This document shows positions 25,115 through 37,369 of a stretch of DNA of 64,000 bases, piece by piece. Source of the DNA: Emydura subglobosa (lineage: Eukaryota > Chordata > Testudines > Chelidae); NCBI GenBank assembly GCA_007922225.1, contig ML679959.1, forward strand, positions 28,562,540-28,626,539. Reading direction: 5' to 3'. A program made the translations under genes and the position numbers. The stretch's first letter is position 1, and every line of letters begins with the position of its first letter. The notes beneath the pieces are model-generated. The model worked only from the letters and a program-made list of their open reading frames with translations. It made no database searches and was not told where the DNA came from.

Positions 25115-27900
25115 AACCACTGCTCTCATATTGGGAGACTCTGCACTCAACACCTCAAATATAAGTGAAATAACTTAAGTTATCTACCATACGGTGCAGC
25201 CCACAGAAATCCAGTGTCGGTCACTAAACTAAAGGACTATGTCTAGCCACTAGAGGGGGACAAGGATCCACACTGGATTAATGTAGGTTACGCATTAGGA
25301 ATTCATTAGCCAGAGAAAAGTCATGGCTGCAGTGAAAGAGGGAATGCTGCAAAAGGAATTTTATGTACTTAATTCTTTAACCAAGGTGATTTTCCAATAG
25401 GCTCTCTACAATATGTGCGCTAGTAACAGCTCTTCTTACTTAACACTAATATACGCCATCATTTTCTATTCAACTCCAGTAAAAATGCAGCAGAATTGAA
25501 CAAATAAATCAGTTCATTGCTACAATGACCATCCTCCTGCTGCTTTAAATTGAAAATTATGAGACTAAATGGACCCTTTAAAGAGAAAAAAGGTTTCTAA
25601 TAAACCTTATACCCCAGCTGTAGCACTAACGACGTTGCTCAAATTCCATAATAATGCACAGCAGCTGGCTGGCAGAGCTTCCCACAGCAACAACTACACC
25701 CTGTGCAAAAGCTCCACATGCGTCTTGAAATAGTATTTTTGTGAAGAAGAAGAAAAAAAGATAATTAAGGAGCTTTGCAAGGGTTTAAATGAGAAAACTG
25801 AAAAAGGAGAAACCCTGAGAACATACCCATCCAGGTATGCAGATCATGCAGGGCATGTCATAATGCTGGAGTTACGGGAGGGGTTTAACACACATTTTGG
25901 TGCCATATCTCCTTGTGTTGTGACTCACTAACAGCTAGCAAGGCTGGGGCCTCGTCATGGCTTGGCTGGGTATTCTAGGAAGTTCAGTCTAGTGTCCATT
26001 TAATGCCATTGGTTTTTTCCCATTAATTTAAACGGCGCTGGATCAGGCCCCAGACCTATTTAAGAAAAGCAGAAAGTATTAAGGTCCATGGAAGTCCATC
26101 AGCAGTGCAGACCATCAACCCAGGAAAGTGGTTCAGCTCACCTTGCTAGGAGATGATAACTATTTCATGAGCTATGAACGCTCATTTGTGGTCCACTTTA
26201 GGCGAGCTGAAATCCTTGGAAAGGAGAATCTTGGTAGTCCCTATGAAAGCCCTTTGCAAGCAAACTGACCCAGCTTGCTGACCCAGTATTTCTTTTGTGA
26301 ATCTGAGGGGAAAATAAACAGTCATCTGTACATAACAGCTGAGTAATTCGGCTATTGTTCACATGCCCTCTTGCAGTGTGAAATGGGGCTTCCACAAGGA
26401 TGAACAGCCAAAAGAAAAAACAACACAGTTAGTTTCTTGGCATCTGTTCTGGACTCTGTGTTACCAGCAGTAGCAGCAGCAGTTATAAAAGAGAGTCTAT
26501 AATTGGTTGAGTCAATGCTCCCTTATTAAACCTAATGGTGTCTAACTACAAGCCCCTGAGGATTTGTCGGAGAACAATTTCTGACAAGAGAAGGGAAAAA
26601 GAAGGTGGCAGCTTTCCTCAGAACAAGACATGATGCTTAGAGGTTTCTTTAAAGCTAGGAAACAACTCACAACAGCTCAGGTCAGGACTTTCACAAGCAA
26701 AATCTGGTGACTGTCAGCACAGGGCCTAGCATTTGAAAAGCTGCTCTTAAAAAATAAGCTCAGAATTCCCTATTGATGATAATAATTATACAGCTAAAAG
26801 TTCATCCTTCAAACTCGGCCCAATGAAGTCACACAGCCTTAAATCCGTGAATGAGAAGCAGCCTTTTTCCAACGTCTGCTGGGATACCACCCAAATCCAT
26901 ATGTGATATTGGCTTTTTACCTTGTATTTAGACTACACCACGCTGTGCTCTGTATACAAGAGATGGATCCAGACCTTTGTGGGGAACGTTTTCAGTTGAA
27001 TTGCAGGCTGCTTTTCTGTGGTTAATGAGGTAAAGAGACTTTAGCAGTGGCTCACTTTAAATTCCTTCCACTCTACAACATAGTTTATCTACTAGAAGAG
27101 TCATTATCTTCAGTTACTCAAGAGCCTTTCCAAACTGGCCACTCTAGTACTGGTGTGTAAGTTACAACATTTTTCCACACGCTCCCAGATTACACATATT
27201 CACCAGGGTCTTCTTTTCCACCATTCATAGGAATCAGTGTAAAACAGCAGGGCAAATCAAATAAATTACTTCATTCCTCCTGGGAGAAGAGCAAATGTGA
27301 ACAAAGAAGCAAGCATTTAGAAATGCAGGCATCCATGTTTTGCCAAGTTCTCCTCCAGCTGGGAACTCCAAAAGGCTCCACAAAGTGCAAGCCAAAAGAC
27401 TTTTTTCCTGGGGCTGTGTGCGCGCGCAAGACGCAGGATTTCCCAAATCCATATGTCAATGTAGCCCAGGAACGGAGGCACTCAGGAAAGTAATAGTTTA
27501 ACACGTTTTCACTGCTGTCATTAGTGAAGTGCAAAGATATACGGCTGAGGTGAGATAAGTTTGCGGATCTCCATCAAGTGCCGGGGGATATCTATCTGTT
27601 CCACCAAACCAAATGCAAAACTGCAACAAATTGTGAAGGCTAAAAGCTCTGGTTCATTGAGGATCCCCATCCTGCAATAGCATGGGTGTTACGGATCAAG
27701 GCTGAAGTGCATTACACGGGCCGTGGAGTGCATGGTTGTTGCAGGCCTGGAATAGCAGGGGATGTCACAGGTCTGGCTGGAAGTGGAAGAGCTGTGTGAG
27801 AGATCCAGGACTAGCGAACTGCTAAGTATTTGCTCTCACTCATGTGGGTTCCACACATATGTAGCTCCATTGACTTGGATGGCATTTTCACCAGCGTAAC
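25115..27900 (-). other. AT-rich intronic DNA, nothing recognised
   Basis: No coding segment, RNA gene or repeat that I can name. Confidence 0.45.
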
Positions 27901-27904
27901 AGAG

Positions 27905-28345
27905 TAGGTTCCGCTCCTCTGGGGTGGAGCTGGTGATCATGGTACATACAGGTACCGATGACACGGGGAAGGATAGAAGAGAGGTCCTGGAGGCCAAATT
28001 TAGGCTGCTAGGTAAGAGATAGAAGTTCACGACTTCCATGGTAGCATTCTCTGAAATGTTTCCAGTTCCATGCGCAGGGCCAGTTAGACCAGGAGAACTG
28101 CAGGGTCTCAATGCATGGAGGGGTTTAGATTTATGAGGAACTAGGGAACTTTGTGGGAAAGGGGGAGCCTGTACAGGAAGGATGGGCTCCATTTAAACCA
28201 AAATGGGACCGGATTGCTGGCAAGTAAAATTAAGCTGACAGGTTCAGAGGAGCATGTGATTCAGACAGAGACATCCCTTAGGGGAGGATCTATTAATGGA
28301 GATTCTCTATATCTTAGTAAGGAGGAGAAAATGTAAGAGGATAAA
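27905..28345 (+). mobile_element. CR1/L2-clade LINE ORF1 relic with SGNH-esterase motifs
   Basis: Plus-strand translation gives fragments like HTGTDDTGK and REVLEAKFRLLG, and later LYRKDGLHLNQNGT, matching the conserved C-terminal block (D-G-x-H-L-N) of the esterase-like domain found in CR1/L2-type ORF1 proteins. Frames are broken between blocks. Boundaries approximate. Confidence 0.65.
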
Positions 28346-28409
28346 ATAGGGATTGAATCTGATGAGAAACAGTTAAATGAAAAAGACCCCCATTCAATTA
28401 TATCACAGA

Positions 28410-29035
28410 ATGACAGACAGCTAAAAAATGACATTTTTTAAGTGCTTAATTACAAACGCATTTGATGTGCATGCAGCAGCAGTCAAAAAAGCTAATGGAG
28501 TGTTGGGAATCGTCAAGACAGAAAATATCATATTGCCTCTCTATAAATCCATGGTATACCCACATTTTGAATACTGTGTGCAGATCTGGTATCCCCCTCT
28601 CAAAAAAGATATATTGTAATTGGAAAAGGTATAGAAAAGGCAACAAAAATGATTAGGGATATGGAACAGCTTCCATATGAGGAGAGATTAATAAGACTGA
28701 GACTTTTCAACTTGGAAACGAGCTGACTAAGGGAGAATATGATAGAAGTCTATAAATCATGACAAGTGTGGAGAAAGTAAACAAGGAAGTGTTATTTACT
28801 CCATCTCATAACACAAGAACTAGGGGTCACCAAATGAAATTAATAGGCAGCAGGTTTAAAACAAACAAAAGGAAGTATTTCTTCATACAATGGACAGTTA
28901 ACCTGTGAAACTCCTTGCCAGAGGATGCTGTGAAGGCCGAGATTATAATGGGGCTCAAAAAAGAACTAGAGGAGTTCACAGAGGACAGGTCCATCAATGG
29001 CTATTAGCCAGGATAGGCAGGGATGCAAAACCAAA
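28410..29035 (+). mobile_element. Old CR1/L3-like LINE, ORF2 3' end
   Basis: Decayed ORF2 C-terminus. Recognisable pieces include AAVKKANGVLGIVKTENIIL, YPHFEYCVQIWYPPLKKD, a nucleotide match to the KATKMI block, and a CTCCTTGCCAGAGGATGCTG segment near the end. Multiple stops and frameshifts. Immediately follows the ORF1 relic, so the two may be one internally deleted insertion. Confidence 0.75.
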
Positions 29036-29699
29036 ATCATGCAAAACCTCTATGAATTTACTCCTGTGCAAAGAGATACAACCGTGGTAGCTGTTGTAGA
29101 TATTTCTTTCTCTAAGTAGAAAATATATTAAAAAAACAAAGATAACAACATCCAGGACCTCCAAGCAGGATCTGAACACAAATGAAACATAAGCAATAGT
29201 CTTCTTAGAACTTTACTCATGAGAAAGCCTGATTTCCGGTAATGCAGACCAGCCCCTCTTAAACCACTCCAGAAGGAACTTGTCCTGCTAGAACAGAGGT
29301 TCAAATGATCTGTGCAATCACAGAGCTGGCTACTGTCAAAATAGCTTGCATGCAAATTTCACTAGTAAGGGCACTTCCCCAACCCCCACGCTGCTCACAT
29401 ACTTTGGCTTAGACCAGCCACACAACAAGTTGGAGTGGCGCTGTGCAGCTCCGCTTCCAACAGCTGTTTGCTTCAGGCAAGGTCTAGAAAGAGGAAGATA
29501 TTACAAACCACCTGTCCCCTTTCTGACAGTCTCCAAGTCGCAGCCTCATCGTTCTCTTTGCAGTGTGAAATGCTGTTTTGGGTTTTCCACATTAAGAATT
29601 TCTTTTGTGATCTTTCTTTCTTTTGTGGCCAAAGCCACTGTGTGATTTACCTCCTCAATACATACAAGAGGTGGGTGAAGCTCAGTGAGACCAAGGTTT

Positions 29700-30500
29700 T
29701 GGGATTTCTCACACCCATGTAGTGGGGAAGACACCAAAGAAATCCACCACAGTAGCATTTAATGGCAAAAAGGGGAACTACACAAAAATGAGGAAGCTAG
29801 TTAAACCAAAAGTAAAAGACACAGTCACAAGAGTGAAATGCCTACAAGCTGCATGGAAACTTTTTTAAAAGCCCCATAATACAGGCTCCAACTATACCCC
29901 AAATAAATTTATTTTTTAAAACCAGCAAGAGGACTAAAAAAATGCCACCATGGCTAAACAGAATAAATGAGACAGTTAGAGACAAAAAGACATCTTTGAA
30001 AAATTGGAAGTAAAATCCTACTGAGGAAAATAGAAAGGACCACAGTCTCCAGCAAGTCAAGTGTAAAAGTATTATTAGGCAGGCCAGAAAAATAATTTGC
30101 CAAGCAACTAGCAAAAGACACAAAAACTAACAGCAAAAAAAAATTTAAGTACACCAGGAGCAGGAAGCGTGGACAGCTGAAGTGCTAAAGGAGCACTCAA
30201 GGAAGACAAGGCCATCACAGAGAAGTTAAATTAATTCATTGCATCGTTCTTCACTGCAGAGGATGTGAGGGTGATTCTACAAATTAAACAGTATCAAATC
30301 ACCATGACCACGTGGGATTCACCCAAGATTTCTGAAGGAACTCAAATGCAAGATTGCAGAACTACTAACTGCGGCTTCAATCAGCCTCTGTACCAGATGA
30401 CTGGAGGATAGCTAATGTAATGCAGATATTTTGAAAAGGCTTCAGAGACAATCCTGGAAGCTACAGGCCCATAAACATAACTCCAGTACCAAGCAAACTG
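29700..30500 (+). mobile_element. Old CR1/L3-like LINE, ORF2 middle region (probable)
   Basis: Decayed plus-strand sequence resembling the stretch between endonuclease and RT: blocks coding like PPWLNRINETVRDKK, a region ending in GGCCATCACAGAGAAGTTAA, then TTCTTCACTGCAGAGGATG and a TACAGGCCCATAAACATAAC match to the NYRPI block. It lies downstream of an ORF2 3' end, the reverse of element order, so it is a separate insertion or a rearranged part. Confidence 0.55.
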
Positions 30501-30794
30501 GGTTCTATTCTGGCTTGTGCCAATTAATGTCCTATTGCAGAGTCTTTCCCACTGATGATGCTGGGCAGTAAGGCAGAAAGTACTTGGCTGAATGATCAGA
30601 TTCCAAGTGCGATTTGCAGAACAGGCAGTTTGAACAATCAGGAGACTGGATAGCTGAAAAGGACTGGGAATGGGATATGGAAGATTTCACCTCTAGGTCA
30701 CCTTTTATCCCAGGTCAGATCCAGCCTAGTTTGACAGGTGAAATGAGAGTTATTGCCATTTGACAGCTGTGCAGTGGCATTTGTGTAATGAGTT

Positions 30795-31245
30795 CATAGA
30801 ATCATAGACTATTAGAGTTGGAAGGGACCTCAGGAGGTATCTAGTCCAACCCCCTGCTCAAAGCAGGACTAACCTCAGCTAAATCATCCCAGCCAGGGCT
30901 TTGTCAAGCCGCAACTTAAAAACCTCTAAGGACGGAGATTCCACCACCTCCCTAGGTAACCCATTCCAGTGCTTCACCACCCTCCTAGTGAAAAAGTTTT
31001 TCCTAAAATCCAACCTAGACCTCTCCAACTGCAACTTGAGACCATTGCTCCTTGTTCTGTCATCTGCCACCACTGAGAACAGCCTAGCTCCATCCTCCCT
31101 GGATCCCCCTTTCAGGTAGTTGAAGGCTGCTGTCAAATCCCCCCTCATTCTTCTCTTCTGCAAACTAAACAAGCCTAGTTCCCTCAGACTCTCCTCATAA
31201 GTCTTGTGCTCCAGCCCCCTCATCATTTTTGTTACCCTCCGTTGG
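30795..31245 (-). mobile_element. CR1 LINE 3' end, minus strand
   Basis: Starts with the inverted CR1 terminus (ATAGAATCATAGA) and the 3'UTR, then the ORF2 C-terminus on the minus strand ([62 protein letters not shown]). Open for about 115 codons, so one of the better-preserved CR1 ends here. Confidence 0.93.
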
Positions 31246-32334
31246 AGTTGCTGGGTTTCAATCCAGGTCCCAGTGGGAAAGTATCAATATCACAGAAACA
31301 TGCATAGCAACTAGCACCATTGTTGATGGCCTCAACAGCCAGGCTAAGGACTGAATGGACCACAAAGACTGATGTGTCCTCTACCTGTTGAAAGGGATCC
31401 CTTTAGACCCTGGTTAAGACATATTGGTGGGGAATCTGTATTGCTGCTGCCTATTCAGCGTACAGGGTGAGATTCCGCCTGCAGGGTTGTCAAGCCAACA
31501 CTTTTCCCAAGCATTAAGTTTACAACATTTATTTTCAAATTTATAAACTGAGCAAATTTGATCTGGAGTCACTGCAAGAGGAAAGAGAGAGAGAGAAACT
31601 CTCTGGTTCACACTTCTCTGGCCGTACTGGCGCATTTCACTGAATAATGGAGATAACCTTTACCATGGGGGCCCACAATAACTTAGGGTTCTCCATCCTA
31701 TAGGGTGCTGAGTACCCCCAAGTCTCTCTGAGGTTAGCGAAACCAAGGATCTCTGAACACATGTCAGAAGGCCCACAGCACCTCACAGAATTAGGCCTTC
31801 AGTATTCAAGTACAGGGCTCTTTTGTAAGGGTAATAAAATACGGCTAATGACAAAGCTTCGCTGTGTTGCTAGAATACAGGGACTGTCCTGCTCCACAAT
31901 AAAGAGTTGTTGCTAAGTTTCTACAATGGAAAAAAGCGCACCAACGCACACCAGGCCAGTGAGCAGCAGCAGGGAGCAATCCTATTCCTGGTTCCCATTC
32001 AAAGAAAATAAAGATTCCAAACTGGGGGGGACACGACAAATGTACCCCACCGGGCTGCTCTGCCCGGTGTGATCCTTAGGGCTCCCTGCCATTGCATTCT
32101 CAGAGTTGCACGGTTTTATGCCCCATGTTACTGATTTGTGCTTGCAGAATGGTTAATCCGTGTTCTGTTAACAAGTCACACACTGACATTGGCTCCGAGC
32201 ACGTGGTTTCCGTAGTCAGACTATCCTACTGCACTACTGTGCATCTGTAATTAATCTGCTGGCTGTGTGCGCGTGCCACTTCTGTTGGAACTGAACATTG
32301 ATCGTTTGCATTCCCCTTGTTCCATTCGTTTTAG

Positions 32335-32545
32335 GCTCTCAAAACACTTGATAGTAGTTCAGTCTCACAACAGCTTGAGTCAGATAAACACTGTGCAATA
32401 TTATCCCCATTTTACAGACAGGTAAACTGAAGCACGGAATGATTTCTCTTCCCTCTCCCCTCTCTGCCCCCCAAGATAAAACAAGGATTAGAACCCAGGT
32501 ATCCCCACTCCTAGTCTCCCGCTTTAATCACTAGACATCACAACC
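32335..32545 (-). mobile_element. MIR/CORE-type SINE
   Basis: TTATCCCCATTTTACAGACA then AAACTGAAGCACGGAATG, and after a pyrimidine-rich break the head region AGAACCCAGGTATCCCCACT ... CACTAGACATCAC. Confidence 0.8.
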
Positions 32546-32865
32546 ACATGCTAAGTTCTAAAAGGATGGTTCAGTGGATATCTGGATACTATACGGGCAA
32601 GTTCATTACAGATTCACACCACCGTTAGGATTACTCACAGGGAGTGACTTAGAACAGCTGGTGGCCATAAGAATGCTTTTCAGGCAAACATGTTACTGAA
32701 TCAAATGCAGTTATGAGAAGCAGAATCTTTTTATGTAATCCACACTAGCACACTGGGTGTTGTAGACCACTCCAGTGGCTAGCCCACAATAGGCGAACAG
32801 CCTACTACTGCTACCAGCTGATGACCCAGGGGGGGAACTGTTACACTGACAACATCTATTTTAGG

Positions 32866-32962
32866 CTGTAAGCGCTTCAGAGCAGGAACTGTCTCTTCCT
32901 CCACGTTTGGAGAGTACCCGCCACATTTCAGGCATTTCTGTCATCTAACTATTTAATAATAA
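32866..32962 (+). mobile_element. L2-like 3' tail, copy B
   Basis: CTGTAAGCGCTTCAGAGCAG, GGAACTGTCTCTTCCTCC and a TTTAATAATAATCC tail. Same family as copy A, shorter and more diverged. Confidence 0.6.
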
Positions 32963-33139
32963 TCCGCTTCGTTGCACTAACAAGCTTTGTGGTCCCTGGC
33001 CTGCTTGGCTCTCTGCACATGCAGCCTGAGTGCATGGCCTGCTGCTGTGCAAACTGGCTCTGATCCGGGCTGGCATTTTTCTAGAATTGTTTATTCCCAT
33101 TATCCAAAGAGAAGGCTGACTAGCGTGAGATCTGTCCTT

Positions 33140-33228
33140 CACGGGGTTCGGGTTGGTCCTGCTTTGAGCAGGGGGTTGGACTAGATGACTTCCTGAGGTC
33201 CCTTCCAGCCCTAATCTTCCAGGATTCA
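33140..33228 (+). mobile_element. CR1 3'UTR fragment
   Basis: Short remnant with the CR1 3'UTR string TTGGTCCTGCTTTGAGCAG, GGGGTTGGACTAGATGACTT and a decayed terminus (CCAGGATTC). Same subfamily as the 30.8 kb and 37.1 kb copies. Confidence 0.88.
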
Positions 33229-34588
33229 CTCCCATAGCTCTGGGATATTGCCTGGGATTTCCAGAGGGGACTCAGCAGCTGGCATATCTTCCATCTCTGC
33301 AATTAACTGTGCTGGGAGCCTCGGACATTATCCCAAGGGTCACTGTCTTTTACTTTTTTGCAGGGGCGATTTAGCTTTACTAGAAAGTCTGCCCGTTTCC
33401 TTCTGAATTCCAGCGTATGACAGGCTGCTGATCCGGAGAAGGCGTTCTATGGAACCACACGCTTTCAGTGCAGATGGAGAGAACAACCCCAGGGCTAGGG
33501 CAAGGGGGGCTCCACCTGCGTGAAATGAAAGCAACCCACAAAAGTTGTCTGCATGACCCACTACGAACAGGAGCCAGGGAAGTCCCTCTTGGATCCAGCA
33601 CTAACAGCAATGCAAAGTCACTAACCCAGTGCAAAGTCACCAGCAACAAATGGCCCATGCCGCTTGTACATGCTCTAATCAAATCACAGAGGCACCTGCC
33701 CAAATCCATCACCAGATGCAGAATATGCAGGTCAGCTAATCAGAGCCTGTAGCTGACGGCCCAGCACCCAGCTTAGGAAGTCCATGGCATTGCTATTTCT
33801 GGCTGTGTTTTGTTTGTACCTCTGGCTAGAGGAAATTTTCTAGCACTGACCTCTTCCTGCTGTTGCCATAGGTCACTGGCAGGGCAAAGTCTTTGCCCGC
33901 ACCAGATAAGAAAGCAGGGCTTGGATTCTACCCTGGTCCAAAGAAAAGCAGGCCAAGGAAGGAGTGGTCAGGAATACAAAGCGAGAGCTCAGAATACAAA
34001 AAGCCCAAGGACAGGCTTCTGAATGCAGGAAAGGGAGAATACACTGGGGCTTAACTCTACTGTACAACGTTGCAACAAGGAAAAGGACAGAGCTAATTTA
34101 GAGGGGTCTGCTGTCCTTGCTTGGACTTGACTGATACCAGCAGAAAGAGGAAATTGTAGCTACATCCAAGAGAAAAGGATTGCTCCCTCCTCCCCTTCAA
34201 AAAAAAAAGACAGGAGGGCTAGTATATGTTTTTAACTTGCAACAAACAAACACCCACAAACCTCGGGGGAGTCAAAAACCAGGACTGGAAGTTTGCAATC
34301 TTAGCTTAGCTTTACTTTCTCCCTCTGTTTCCACAAAATAAGTGCTGATGAAGACAACCACCCGACTCGGCCTTCGAAAAATAAAGCTGCCAGGGTAGCA
34401 GTTTTTATGTACTCTATAGACGACAGCACTAGTGGGGCATTATAGACTCTCCTGCATGGGGAACAGATAGCTAACCCGGCTCTTAGCTTCAATTTGATGC
34501 AGTATTCTACTTCACTTCCCAAAGCTGCTGTACTCCACCCCAGCTATGGCTGCATTTCAGGGCTGAATGAAGTAATCCTGTACATAGC

Positions 34589-34676
34589 AAGCCAAATTCT
34601 GCTCTCATTTACACATGAGCAAGCTTTCCTGCCTTAGCGATGCAGCCCAGAGGCAAGCGAGAGCAGAATTTAGCCT
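34589..34676. mobile_element. Palindromic MITE (GCCAAATTCTGCTCTC ends)
   Basis: AGCCAAATTCTGCTCTC at the left is the inverse of GAGAGCAGAATTTAGCCT at the right with about two mismatches. Same family as 38,444 and 46,912. Confidence 0.7.
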
Positions 34677-37061
34677 TTGTGACTCTTCGCTCCAAGAGTC
34701 TCGGTGCAAATGAAACAGGACCATGAAAATGCATCCAGCAGGTGCCAGGGCGCTGTTGTCACCCAGGCAAGCGTAAGACTTCTTTTGCACCTTTTGTTTA
34801 TTCCAATATTAAAAGCAAAAGAGAAACCAAGTGCATTTAATTTCTGAGGGTAACTGTGCTCATTGATTCATATCCTCAGGAATCATTTCCAAGTGCTGCT
34901 CCGCCATCGAGCATTACTGGCAATTCTGCCTTCACCCTCGTAACAGCGAAGTTACTGGCAGTTTATCCCCACATAGGAATGTAAATAATACATCTGAAAT
35001 ATGCAAACCTTATTCCTTATCTAACGTGCCTCATTCCAAACACAGGAGAGGCTGCGGCTGTACGCTGCATGTTTTCTCTTGAGCTAAGTGAGTGCATGGC
35101 TTTGTGATAAGTCAGAAAGAACTTGAACCTCTATAACTTTCAAGAACAGAAATTAACCCAAGTGATCCTTCAGGTCTACATAACTGGGTTTGTCCTGACT
35201 CAAACCACTTCGAAGGATTAAAGAAGAGTGTTTGCAGCCTGTCATCTAGCAGCACTTCGAAGAGAGGATCCAGAAATAGTCCTGGAAAACAGAAGCATAG
35301 TGATTAAAATAACAGTGATCCGGAGTTAAAAACAACCCCTCGGATAACCTCATGCCTCAGTGCAAAGTCGTTTTCCAGAGCATGTTTTGCTGAATGCCTA
35401 AAACCCATGCAGCAAGCAGGCAAGGAATGAGTCCCCGGAGACGGGTTGCTCTCCTCATCTAAGTTCAGGGCCTGACTTTGAGAACAGTCGATTCCCAGAG
35501 CTTTCGCAGTCACAGGATGGATTCAGGTTTCTAAGACTGAGTCATAAATGCACCCGCTGGGCCTGCCTGTGTGAGGACGACGGGCCTGAGCCCTCTAGGA
35601 TTACAGGCCATGCAGGATGTTAGAAGACTTTGAGTATCCTTCGACATAGCATCAAAACCTGATCCTTTGCCAAATGGGGGCACCGCTTCCGGGGGAATCA
35701 GACCCCACACCTAGCCCCCCACATCAGCTGCCGTTTCTCGTTTCTAGCAGCTGTGATTAGGTTTGTTGGATTTGGGGGGACTCTGAGTGGAGAAAGTTTG
35801 AGAAGTACTGGACCTGATGACCCACCAGAAACCGGAGCCAGAAAATCCCTATGAAAGAAATGCCTTGGCAAATCTCCGGGAGAGGGGGTGACCAGGAAAA
35901 GGAAAGGAAGGCACCCACCTCTCCCGTCACTCACAAGGGGAATCCGAGTCGCTTCCTGCCCATTACAGATGGACATTACTGCAAGTCTAGTGCCCTGGAC
36001 GCTGTGCAGCTGGCGTGCGCTGTCACATGCCCTGAGGAAGATTTTCTGACGGTGCTAACGGCAGCCACACACCGTGTCCCTGGAGTCCAACATTCCAACA
36101 CCATGATGGCAGGAAGGCCACGCCTGTTTCCTCTCTGATAGCACCAGGCAGACGCTCAGCGTGCCAACGCTGGTTCCCCCTTGTCTGTGAAGCACACAGA
36201 TTTTTCTCTTTCAAAGGCCAGAGCGGCCACATCAGGAGAGGTGCTGCTGGGACGGGGAACACGGTCTGCACTACCAGTGCAGCTGCAGGAACAACACGCG
36301 GATTTTCTGTGAAGCACTTGAGCCCCCGTTTAGTGGTTTGGTTTTGTGATGAGCTGTTGATCACAGGCACGCAGAGAACGTCTGCCTCCGGACGGGGAAA
36401 TGGGCTAGAATTACAAACCCAGTGTGCAGGGAGCCTGGGTCCAATTCAGCGTCACGTTTTCGCAGACAGTGATACTGATTTCTTACACTCAGTTACGTGC
36501 ACGTGGTTCTGGAGATAGGGGCAGTCACATCCAGTCTGTCCCTCCACAGACAAGCGAGGGGCTGGGCTGCAGACAAGATGCTCACCACACCCAGTGCCAG
36601 CTCTGAGAGCGTTACGACCTAGACCGAGACCCATTCCTCCCGCACTCATTCCACACGGCCTAACAGCTACCAGTTGGCAATGACTCTCATCCCCTCTTGG
36701 CTGGCTGGGCACGGACCCGGAGGCCGAATGGCTCGTGGAGTCCAACACCACCTCTCCGCCGTGCATTTTCGCATGATGCATATTTTTACTGTCCACCGAA
36801 ACGACGGCACTGCAGGGGCAGATGTCAGACTCCACTTCTGCGCTAGCTGCACCGGTGCTGAGAAGATGCAGGGGCACGGGGCGGGGGGGGGGGGGGGTAT
36901 TTCTGGCGCAAATCTCAGGAAAAATACCATGCTACAGCGGAGGCAGGCCCGTCGGAGCAGCAGAGGAACCCACACGCCTAGGAAGGGTGTAAATACTCTT
37001 CTAGCAGTGAAAGGGGAGTGCCAAGACTGCCAGGTCCACTCAACCTCGAGAAGCCAAAACA

Positions 37062-37364
37062 AAGGACCTGGGCTGTTCTCAGTAGTGGCAGATTACAGAA
37101 CTAGGAGTGATGGTCTTAAGCTGCAGTGGGGTTGGTCTAGGTTGGACATTAGGAAAAAGTTTTTCCCTAGGAGGGTGGTGAAGCACTGGAATGGGTTACC
37201 TGGGGAGGTGGTGGAATCTCCATCCTTAGAGGTTTTTAAGCTGCGGCTTGACAAAGCCCTGGTTGGGATGATTTAGTTGGGGTTGGTCCTGCTTTGAGCA
37301 GGGGGTTGGACTAAATACCTCCCTAGGTCCCTTCCAACTCTCCTCTTCTACGATTCCATGATTG
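37062..37364 (+). mobile_element. CR1 LINE 3' end
   Basis: ORF2 C-terminus ([60 protein letters not shown]), then the 3'UTR with GGGGGTTGGACTA and the ATTCCATGATTG terminus. Same subfamily type as the minus-strand copy at 30.8 kb. Confidence 0.92.
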
Positions 37365-37369
37365 ACAGG

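Larger units (their letters stand above)
31250..36900 (-). other. Intronic DNA between listed repeats
   Basis: Outside the MIR (32.3 kb), L2-like tail (32.9 kb), CR1 scrap (33.1 kb) and MITE (34.6 kb), I see no gene or named repeat. Confidence 0.4.
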
